Positions 45,880-53,524 of a DNA stretch of 64,000 bases are shown here, in pieces (position 1 is the first letter of the stretch; each line of letters opens with the position of its first letter). The DNA is from Bordetella parapertussis (GTDB lineage Bacteria; Acidobacteriota; Terriglobia; Bryobacterales; Bryobacteraceae): positions 1-64,000 of the forward strand of contig CALQCC020000019.1 in the NCBI GenBank assembly GCA_943328975.2. Reading direction: 5' to 3'. Under the pieces are notes generated by a model. That model searched no databases. It had not been told where the DNA came from and saw only the letters and a list, made by a program, of their open reading frames with translations. Made by a program: the position numbers and the translations under genes.

Positions 45880-47757
45880 CTACTGCACTAGCGAGAAGTT
45901 GATCTCAACCTGCGTGAGTGTCTCGACGGGCTGGCCGTTCAGGAGGGTGGGCTTGTAGGTCCACTGCCCCACTGCGTGTTGCGCCGCCTCGATCAACATG
46001 GCAGGCCCGCTCACGGGGGATGTTTCCTTGACCGCGCCATCCTTGCCGATTAAGACGTTCAATGTGACAATCCCTTGCACGCGCGCTTGCTTGGCGATAG
46101 GAGGATAGACAGGCGCAACCTTGTTCACGATCATGGCGTTTGCGACGCCCGCGGAGACGCGCGTTGCGCCCGCCGGAAAGTTCGGTGGCGGTGGAGGCGG
46201 TGGCGGAGGAGGCGGAGCGCCTTGCCCCGCCTGGACGATGATCAGGGTGAGTTGTCCGTCACCCAGGCGCAGCATGTTCAGGGCTAGGTGCTCATCCACG
46301 GACTTGAGCGTTGCCTGCATCTGAGCAATCGGTGGCACGGTATCGCCAACTTTCAATCCCAGCGCGCGGCTCGCACGTTGTTCCAACTCCGCTGACATGC
46401 TCTGGAAGTAGATCGCGCCGATCACGCCCGACACTTGCGGGGACGTACCACGCCCGCCGATCACGCCTGTCGGTTGCGGGACCGCGAAGGGTCCTCCTCG
46501 TCCACCCTTGGTCTGTCCAGGAGGTGGAGGTGGAGGCGGAGGAGGTGGCGGAGCCGTTGCAACTCCAGGCTGCGTCGCCTGTGCAAACGTCACCGTAACC
46601 CGCGCGCTGGTTGGCGGAGCCGGTTGCGTCGAGTAATGCCAGTTGAGAACATTCGCCAAAACCGCCTTACGCAAATCCTCCGGACCGCTCACTACGCGAG
46701 CATCCGTAACTTCGCCCTTCGCATTCACACTCGCATCTACGACGATGGTGCCCGTGGCGGTCACACCGCTGGGATAGAATACAGGCGTCCGATGCTGCAA
46801 GGCCGCGCCCGCATTGACTGTGATCCCCGGACCATCTGCCACCGTCTGCGCCGAGCCCACCAGTGGAAACAGCCACACGCCCGCTACCATCGCAACAAAC
46901 ATCGCACTCGCCGCAACCGCGCCACGAGCCATCAACTTCGCCTTCGACATGGGACCCTCTTTCAACATCGCAGCCACTCGCACCGCGAGTTGGCGTTTCT
47001 TCAAAAATAACGGCGCCGGCGCAATATCGGAAGAAATGCCCGGACGCATCTTCTGCGCGGCCACCGCCACCAGCGCTTCTAAGTAACCCGCTTGGTCGCG
47101 CGTGCCTTCCACCACTTCCCGATCCACCACCTGCTCCCGTGCCAACTGAACTTGGCTCAGCGCGTACCAAATCGCAGGGTGAAACCACAGCGCCCCGCGC
47201 AGCGCTTCCTCCGCCATCACGAACCACCAGTCGCCGCGTTCCACATGCAACAACTCATGCCGGGCGATCGAATTCCGCATCCCCTCAGGAATGTCGAACA
47301 CGCGAGCAGGCAGCAGCACTGTCCGCCCGAACGTCACCGGACCCGTGATCTGCTCTGAGGCATACCAGTTCACCTGAGCATCGTAAGTCGCAATCGGCGA
47401 AGCGATGCGCTGCGCCTTACCGCGCAACCGCCGTAGCCGCCACAATCCCACCGCCAGCCATGCGAACCGCAAGCCCGCACCAGCCACAAGAACATCCGAC
47501 CACCCGAGGGTTTCCCAATAGGACGGCGCCCGTGACGCAACCCCGGTCGAGGTAATCGTTACACCGACGGGGATCTCCTCCACAGCAACAGGCAACGGCA
47601 TTGTCCACGGCTCCACCACCGGAAGCAGAACCGCGACCACCATCAACCCCTGCCAGAACCACAACCGCGCCCGAGCGTTCCCCAACACCCGAGCCACTGC
47701 CGCTCCCACGGCCACCAGCAGCGCGACCTGCAAAGTCCACGTCCATAGATTGATCAT
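45880..47757 (-). CDS. BlaR1/M56-family membrane metallopeptidase fused to two TonB C-terminal-like domains via poly-Pro linkers
   Basis: ARHELLHVERGDWWFV HExxH; GVTATGTIVVDASVNAKGEVTDARVVSGPEDL and KQARVQGIVTLNVLIGKDGAVKETSPVSGPAML; two Pro10-12 tracts. Confidence 0.87.
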   Translation of the reverse strand: MINLWTWTLQVALLVAVGAAVARVLGNARARLWFWQGLMVVAVLLPVVEPWTMPLPVAVEEIPVGVTITSTGVASRAPSYWETLGWSDVLVAGAGLRFAWLAVGLWRLRRLRGKAQRIASPIATYDAQVNWYASEQITGPVTFGRTVLLPARVFDIPEGMRNSIARHELLHVERGDWWFVMAEEALRGALWFHPAIWYALSQVQLAREQVVDREVVEGTRDQAGYLEALVAVAAQKMRPGISSDIAPAPLFLKKRQLAVRVAAMLKEGPMSKAKLMARGAVAASAMFVAMVAGVWLFPLVGSAQTVADGPGITVNAGAALQHRTPVFYPSGVTATGTIVVDASVNAKGEVTDARVVSGPEDLRKAVLANVLNWHYSTQPAPPTSARVTVTFAQATQPGVATAPPPPPPPPPPPGQTKGGRGGPFAVPQPTGVIGGRGTSPQVSGVIGAIYFQSMSAELEQRASRALGLKVGDTVPPIAQMQATLKSVDEHLALNMLRLGDGQLTLIIVQAGQGAPPPPPPPPPPPNFPAGATRVSAGVANAMIVNKVAPVYPPIAKQARVQGIVTLNVLIGKDGAVKETSPVSGPAMLIEAAQHAVGQWTYKPTLLNGQPVETLTQVEINFSLVQ

Positions 47758-48122
47758 GACTTGATGCTCCGCCGGATCTCGTCCAGTTCTTCTTTCGAAA
47801 GTTGATCGTCTTCCACCAAGTGAAGCAGCAACGGCTCCGCCGCCCCATTGAACACGCGATCCACAAACTCCCGCACCATCGCCCGGATCACAGTCTTTTG
47901 CGGCTTGCTGGGAGTGTAGATAAACGCATTGCCCCCCGAACGCTTCTTGAGAAATCCCTTGGTCTCCAGAATGTTCATCATGGTCATGACGGTGGTGTAG
48001 GCGATCTTGCGCTGTTCGAGAAGCGCCTCATACACCTGCCGCACATTGCACGGCCCCAGCCTCCAGATCACCTTCATGATCTCCAGTTCCTGGTCCGTGA
48101 GAGTGTTCTTGCCGCCCTTCAT
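47754..48122 (-). CDS. BlaI/MecI/CopY-family transcriptional repressor
   Basis: LTDQELEIMKVIWRLGPCNVRQVYEALLEQRKIAYTTVMTMMNILETKGFLKK. Confidence 0.95.
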   Translation of the reverse strand: MKGGKNTLTDQELEIMKVIWRLGPCNVRQVYEALLEQRKIAYTTVMTMMNILETKGFLKKRSGGNAFIYTPSKPQKTVIRAMVREFVDRVFNGAAEPLLLHLVEDDQLSKEELDEIRRSIKS

Positions 48123-48139
48123 ACTAAGACATTAGTATG
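48120..48139. promoter_or_regulatory. Perfect 8-bp palindromic BlaI-type operator
   Basis: CATACTAA-GACA-TTAGTATG; includes blaI start codon complement (48120-48122) and putative -10. Confidence 0.75.
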
Positions 48140-48176
48140 AAGCCGCTAGTAAGTCAACGGAAAGTTTTCGATCTTT

Positions 48177-48539
48177 TTACTGCGGAGGGAAATGAACGAC
48201 AACTTCCGACTGCACCGCTATCGCGATCCCGTCCCGCAGATAGGGCCGGAAGCGCCACTGCATAACCGCCTTCATCGCCGCTTCACGCAACATCGCGGGA
48301 CCCTTGACGGCCTTGATGCTATGAAGAGTGCCAGACGGATTCAAGTGCACGGTAACCAGGACGTCCCCTGCAATGTGCTGCGCCTGCGCCTCAGACGGAT
48401 ACTCCGGCGCAACTTGTTTGAAGATCAGCGCCTGGAATCTCCCGGCGTCTATAACCGGTGCTACTGGAGAGGGACGTCCAGGCGGCAGTTGCGCTTGCAC
48501 AATCGCCGAGAGGAAGAACCCGACCATCAACAGCCGCAT
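48177..48539 (-). CDS. Secreted TonB C-terminal-domain protein
   Basis: VAPEYPSEAQAQHIAGDVLVTVHLNPSGTLHSIKAVKGPAMLREAAMKAVMQWRFRPYLRDG. Confidence 0.82.
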   Translation of the reverse strand: MRLLMVGFFLSAIVQAQLPPGRPSPVAPVIDAGRFQALIFKQVAPEYPSEAQAQHIAGDVLVTVHLNPSGTLHSIKAVKGPAMLREAAMKAVMQWRFRPYLRDGIAIAVQSEVVVHFPPQ

Positions 48540-48559
48540 CGGCCTCCTCCTATTATTAC

Positions 48560-49585
48560 TTACGCGTTCAGGAACGCCTGCCCGATGTGCCGCACCGTCG
48601 ACATCACCCGACCGTAGTCCATGCGGATCGGACCCAGCACCGCGATCACCGCCGACAAGCCGCCGTCGAGTTTCACCGGCAGTCCGATCAAGCTCAGCTC
48701 ACGCATCGCCGGATGAATCTCCGCCAATCCCACATGCACGCCGACCTCGCCCGCAGGCTGCCCCAGGAAGCGATCCAGCAAGTCCAACACGCGCTTCTTT
48801 TCTTCCAGCGCCCGGAATAACTCGCGCAGCTTCTCTTTGGTCAGGTGCAGATCCAGCACCACCAAATTGCTGGCGCCATCCATGTGGACCTCAGGCATCG
48901 GTCCCACATCCATCAATCCCTTGGCGTACAGCAGCGTGAGTTTGCTCAACACGGCGTCGTACGTGGCCTCGGCGTGCGAGAGCCGCGTCGCCAGCTCGCG
49001 ACGCACATCTTCCAGAGCCCAGCCCTCGAAGTTGCGATTGACGTAATTCTTGATCGAGGTCAAGTCGTCGGCGCTCACCGCTTGATCCAGCAGCACCACT
49101 TGATTGCGCACCTGATGATCGCGCGTCATCACCACCATCAAGACGCGATTGTCGGACAGCCCGACCAACTCCAACCGCTCCAGCGCCGGATTCGACCGCG
49201 GGATCGCCGCGGCGATGCCCACGCTATGCGTGCGCTCGGTCAACATGCGCGAAGTGAACTCAATGCGCTGGTCTACCGAATCGAGCTTGCCCAGCTCAAA
49301 CCGCAGGCGGTCGATTTCAGTATTCACCAGCCGCCGCATGCCCAGCGATTCCACGTAACTGCGAAACGCACTTTCAGTCGGAATGCGACCAGCAGAGGTG
49401 TGGGGTTGGCTGAGGTAGCCTTCTTCTTCCAGGTCCGCCATGACGTTGCGAATCGATGCCGCGCTCAACTGATCGTGACGGCTGCGCGCAATTGTCCGCG
49501 ACGCCACAGGTTCACCCGTAGCGATGTACGCTTCGACAATATCGTGCAGCACTTCCTGGCCGCGAGCAGTTAACGAATTTCCCAC
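48560..49585 (-). CDS. hrcA: Heat-inducible transcription repressor HrcA
   Basis: LTARGQEVLHDIVEAYIATGEPVASRTIARSRHDQLSAASIRNVMADLEEEGYLSQPHTSAGRIPTESAFRSYV. Confidence 0.95.
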   Translation of the reverse strand: MGNSLTARGQEVLHDIVEAYIATGEPVASRTIARSRHDQLSAASIRNVMADLEEEGYLSQPHTSAGRIPTESAFRSYVESLGMRRLVNTEIDRLRFELGKLDSVDQRIEFTSRMLTERTHSVGIAAAIPRSNPALERLELVGLSDNRVLMVVMTRDHQVRNQVVLLDQAVSADDLTSIKNYVNRNFEGWALEDVRRELATRLSHAEATYDAVLSKLTLLYAKGLMDVGPMPEVHMDGASNLVVLDLHLTKEKLRELFRALEEKKRVLDLLDRFLGQPAGEVGVHVGLAEIHPAMRELSLIGLPVKLDGGLSAVIAVLGPIRMDYGRVMSTVRHIGQAFLNA

Positions 49586-49609
49586 GTCTGCCGCTATTAT
49601 CGCAGAGCG

Positions 49610-49741
49610 CTAGATCCGATGCAGCCGGTAGATGTTTCCGTCGAGTAGCAGCACGCACACGCACCCGATCCAATACAGCAGCAGCACGCCGCTGGCTATT
49701 GCGAGAGCAACAGTGAGCGCAGCCAGTGCGAGCGGATCCAT
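49610..49741 (-). CDS. 43-aa single-pass membrane microprotein candidate
   Basis: MDPLALAALTVALAIASGVLLLYWIGCVCVLLLDGNIYRLHRI; no clear SD; below ORF-track cutoff. Confidence 0.35.
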   Translation of the reverse strand: MDPLALAALTVALAIASGVLLLYWIGCVCVLLLDGNIYRLHRI

Positions 49742-49798
49742 GTGGGCAAGTATGCGCCCGTTCCTGTCAACAAACAATCACCCAGGAAAGTGGACGTA

Positions 49799-51217
49799 CT
49801 AAGTACTTTGCCCCATCCCGCACTCTTCATGCACCGCCCGCACAGCCTGCTCCAGATCCTTGCGATCCACTACCACTGCGATCGTCAACTCGCTCGACCC
49901 CTGCGCGATCACCACGATATTGATGTTGTTGCGGGAGATCGCAGTAAAGATCCGTCCCGCCAGGCCCGGAGTTCCGCGCATGCCTTCGCCCACCACCGCC
50001 AGTAGTCCGATCTCTTTGTCGATCCGAATCGGCTTTAAGTAGTCGTGCGCAATCTCCAACGCCAAGCTCGCTTGCAGAAACTCCTGCGCCCGCGCCAGTT
50101 CATTCTGCCGGACTAGGAAACAAAAACTCTGCGTGTAGCTGGAGCTAGTGATCAACATCACTTCTACACCCGACCGCGACAGCGCCTCAATCGCCTCCGC
50201 CATCACCTTGGTTCCGCTGATCTCGGCACTCGCCGGCTCAATCGACACCATCGCGATATCCGTCATCGACGTCACCGCGCGTGGACCCAGCCCCGTCTTG
50301 ATCTCGGGAACAATGCGCGTTCCCGGCTTCTCGGGAGCGAAACTATTCTTGCTCCACACCGGAATCTTGCGCTCCGCCAACGGAGCCAGCGTGCGCGGAT
50401 GCAGCACCTTCGCGCCGTTATACGCGAGCTCCGCCGCCTCCGCGTACGTAACTTCCGGCAGCACCCGAGCATTCTTCACCAGCCGCGGATCCGCGCTCAT
50501 AATGCCGTCGACATCGGTCCAGATCCACAACTCGCTCGCATCCAGAGCCGCCGCTAGAATCGATGCCGAGAAGTCCGATCCGCCCCGGCCCAACGTAGTC
50601 GGACGTCCATCCAGAGTCGACGCATTGAAGCCCGTCACCACCGGCAACACCCGCTGATCCAGCAAAGGCCGCATCACTTTCGCTGCCCGCTCCCGCGTAG
50701 CATCCATCAAAGGAGTCGCATTCCCGAACACCGCATCGGTCGCGATCACCGACGCCGCATTCACCGCCTGCGCCGCCGTCCCCTCGGAACTCAAATAATC
50801 CGCAATCAGAAACGCGCTCAACCGTTCCCCAATCGCGATGGCTTGATCCACGGACTTCGGCGGCCGCTCGCCCAACAGCAACATTCCGCGAGCGATCCGC
50901 GCGAACTCCGCGATCAACGCCTCAATCCCCGCGCGCGCCGCGTCCTGCTTACTGGCTGGCAGCAAGTCCTTGGCGCAGTCCAGATGCCGCGCCGTCAGCG
51001 TCGCCAGATTCGCCTCCAGCCCCTCGGAGTCCCCGGTTTCAGCCTTCTTCAACGTGTCCAGCAACAGATCCGTCACCTTCGACATCGCCGAAACCACGAT
51101 CGCCACCGGCCTCTTCGCGTGCTGCTCCGCCGTCAACTTCGCGGCCACCTTCATGCGGTCCGCCGAGCCCATGCTCGTCCCGCCAAACTTCATCACCAAC
51201 AATTCTGTCGCGCTCAA
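49799..51217 (-). CDS. lysC: Aspartate kinase
   Basis: LLVMKFGGTSMGSADRMKVAA; GRGGSDFSASILAAAL; C-terminal ACT domains. Confidence 0.93.
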   Translation of the reverse strand: MSATELLVMKFGGTSMGSADRMKVAAKLTAEQHAKRPVAIVVSAMSKVTDLLLDTLKKAETGDSEGLEANLATLTARHLDCAKDLLPASKQDAARAGIEALIAEFARIARGMLLLGERPPKSVDQAIAIGERLSAFLIADYLSSEGTAAQAVNAASVIATDAVFGNATPLMDATRERAAKVMRPLLDQRVLPVVTGFNASTLDGRPTTLGRGGSDFSASILAAALDASELWIWTDVDGIMSADPRLVKNARVLPEVTYAEAAELAYNGAKVLHPRTLAPLAERKIPVWSKNSFAPEKPGTRIVPEIKTGLGPRAVTSMTDIAMVSIEPASAEISGTKVMAEAIEALSRSGVEVMLITSSSYTQSFCFLVRQNELARAQEFLQASLALEIAHDYLKPIRIDKEIGLLAVVGEGMRGTPGLAGRIFTAISRNNINIVVIAQGSSELTIAVVVDRKDLEQAVRAVHEECGMGQST

Positions 51218-51861
51218 TTCGATGTCCGTCCCCGCACAATTTTCAATACAGCTTCTTCAACTTCCAGCGGCGTCAGCCCCGTAGTGTCCACATACTCCGC
51301 ATCCGGAGCCTGCATCAACGGAGCCTCCGCCCGCGTCCGATCCCGTGTATCCCGCCCGGCCAATTCCTTGGCCACCTGCTCCACCGGAGCGCCTAACTCC
51401 ACCGCTCGCCGCGTCGCCCGGGCTTCCGCGCTAGCGTCCAAGAAGACCTTCACGCGAGCATCTGGAAACACGACCGTTCCGATATCGCGCCCTTCCATCA
51501 CGGCCGGGCCCCTGGACCCGATCCGCCGCTGCTCGTCGCGCATCGCCCGCCGAACTCCCGGATACGTGGCCACCTTCGACGCGGCCTCGCTCACGTGCGG
51601 CTCCCGGATCTCCGCCGAAACGTCCTCGCCGTTCAAGAGCACCCGCCCTTCAACAAACTCGACCCGCGTTTCCCGAGCCAGTTGCTCCAGCCGATGCATG
51701 TCGTCCAGGTCCATCCCGAGCCGCAGCGCCCAACACGCAACCGACCGGTACATCGCGCCCGTATCAATATAGGTGTAGCCCAGCCGTCGAGCCACGCTCC
51801 GCGCTACCGTGCTCTTCCCCGAGCCCCCCGGCCCATCAATGGCCACTATCGTATGGTTCGT
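51214..51861 (-). CDS. cmk: Cytidylate kinase
   Basis: TIVAIDGPGGSGKSTVARSVARRLGYTYIDTGAMYR; exact start uncertain (ORF opens at 51897). Confidence 0.92.
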   Translation of the reverse strand, partial: TNHTIVAIDGPGGSGKSTVARSVARRLGYTYIDTGAMYRSVACWALRLGMDLDDMHRLEQLARETRVEFVEGRVLLNGEDVSAEIREPHVSEAASKVATYPGVRRAMRDEQRRIGSRGPAVMEGRDIGTVVFPDARVKVFLDASAEARATRRAVELGAPVEQVAKELAGRDTRDRTRAEAPLMQAPDAEYVDTTGLTPLEVEEAVLKIVRGRTSN

Positions 51862-51967
51862 CACTTCTTCCCAGTATTCCACAGCCCCCACCGGCACACG
51901 CGGCCCGTTCCGTCTTAGGAGGCCATCATAACCCGTAGCTTAGAAAGGCCGTGTCGGGTAACCTCGG

Positions 51968-52005
51968 CAGGGTAGTGACCGCCTCTCTATAGAAGTCCTA
52001 CCCTG
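51968..52005. promoter_or_regulatory. Perfect 8-bp inverted repeat upstream of RND operon
   Basis: CAGGGTAG (51968-51975) / CTACCCTG (51998-52005), 22-nt loop. Confidence 0.45.
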
Positions 52006-52054
52006 TCTCTAAGCACAGGCGAGCACTGTGGCGTAGGAGTATACTAAAGGACGC

Positions 52055-53503
52055 GTGAAACTACCAATGAATATCAGGTGCAGCCATAAGTTATTTGTAG
52101 TGAGTGCTTTAGCGGTCTTACTTGCAGGCTGTGCTGCCACCGAAACACCGGTCGCGGAAGGCAAAGGCGGCAAGGGCGGCAAAGGAAAAGGCAAGGGCGG
52201 TGGCCCAGTCCCAGTCCTCACTGCGGCAGCGCACCTGAAAAACGTGCCCATTGAGATCCAAGTGGTCGGCAATGTGGAGCCGTATTCCGTGGTCAGCCTG
52301 CGCGCTCAAGTCAGCGGACAGCTCACCAACGTCCTGCTGAAAGACGGCGATTTCGTGAAAAAGGGCGATCCCCTCTTTACCATCGATTCCCGCCAGATCG
52401 ACGGACAGTTGGCTCAGTCCGAAGCCAACTTGGCCCGCAGTACCGCCCAGTTAGCGCAAGCCGAAGCCAATCTGGCGCGCGACTCCGCCCAGGAAACCTA
52501 CTCCCGCAGCGTGGCGGACCGCAACGCACAGTTGGTCCAGGACGGCATCTTGTCGAAGGATCAAGGCCAGCAAACCCGCGCCAACGCCGACGCACTTGGC
52601 CAAGCCATGGTCGCCGACCGCGCAGCCATCCAAAGCGCCCGCGCTCAGATCGCAGCCGACCAGGCCGCCATCAATAACATCCGGCTCCAGCGAACCTACA
52701 CCTCGGTATCCGCGCCTATCGACGGTCGCACCGGGAACGTGACTCAGAAGCTAGGCAATATCGTCACCGCGAACAACACAGAGCTGGCCTCTATCCAGCA
52801 GGTCGAACCCATCTACGTGGCTTTCGCTGTTCCCGAAAGCCGCCTTAATGAAATCAAACGCTATTTCGACCAAGGCGGCAAACTGCCCGTTACTACCCGT
52901 CCGCAGGGCGATAGCGCGGTCGGCAGTGGGATCGGGGGCGGGGAAGCCGTCGAGCGTGGCTATCTCACCTTCATTGACAGCTCGGTCGACACCAGCACCG
53001 GCACCATCCGCCTGAAGGGCACCTTCACCAACGAAAACCGTAAGCTGTGGCCGGGACAGTTCGTGAACGTTACCTTGCAACTTACCACCCGGCAGAATGC
53101 CGTGGTTGTGCCCAACCAAGCCGTGCAAACCGGACAGGACGGCACCTTCGTGTATGTCGTCGACGAAGAGAACAAAGTTTCTTTCCGGCCCGTAAAAGTC
53201 GGCCCCCGCGTGGACCTGGAAATGGTGATCGAGGAAGGTCTGAAGGCCGGCGAGATCGTCGTCACCGAAGGCCAGCTTCGCCTCCAGCCTGGCTCCACGG
53301 TTCAGACCAGCGGCGGAAACGGCCGAGCTGGTGACGGCAATGGCAGAGGCAAAGGCGATGCCAATGGCAAAGGCAATGCCAAGTCCGACGACGCCCCGCC
53401 CGAACCTGCTGGCAAGGACGATTTCAAGGGCGGTAAAGAAGGATTCAAAGGCAAGGGTGGTTTTGGCGGCAAGGGCAAGCGCGGCGGACCCGACGGCGCC
53501 TAA
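52055..53503 (+). CDS. RND efflux periplasmic adaptor (MdtA-like lipoprotein)
   Basis: Lipobox LLAGC; VVGNVEPYSVVSLRAQVSGQLTNVLLKDGDFVKKGDPLFTIDSR; Gly/Lys-rich termini. Confidence 0.92.
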   Translation: MKLPMNIRCSHKLFVVSALAVLLAGCAATETPVAEGKGGKGGKGKGKGGGPVPVLTAAAHLKNVPIEIQVVGNVEPYSVVSLRAQVSGQLTNVLLKDGDFVKKGDPLFTIDSRQIDGQLAQSEANLARSTAQLAQAEANLARDSAQETYSRSVADRNAQLVQDGILSKDQGQQTRANADALGQAMVADRAAIQSARAQIAADQAAINNIRLQRTYTSVSAPIDGRTGNVTQKLGNIVTANNTELASIQQVEPIYVAFAVPESRLNEIKRYFDQGGKLPVTTRPQGDSAVGSGIGGGEAVERGYLTFIDSSVDTSTGTIRLKGTFTNENRKLWPGQFVNVTLQLTTRQNAVVVPNQAVQTGQDGTFVYVVDEENKVSFRPVKVGPRVDLEMVIEEGLKAGEIVVTEGQLRLQPGSTVQTSGGNGRAGDGNGRGKGDANGKGNAKSDDAPPEPAGKDDFKGGKEGFKGKGGFGGKGKRGGPDGA

Positions 53504-53524
53504 ACAACCTGCGAGGACAAAGCT

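Noticed and set aside
49586-49798. CIRCE element near hrcA
   Set aside because: No TTAGCACTC-N9-GAGTGCTAA or close variant seen.
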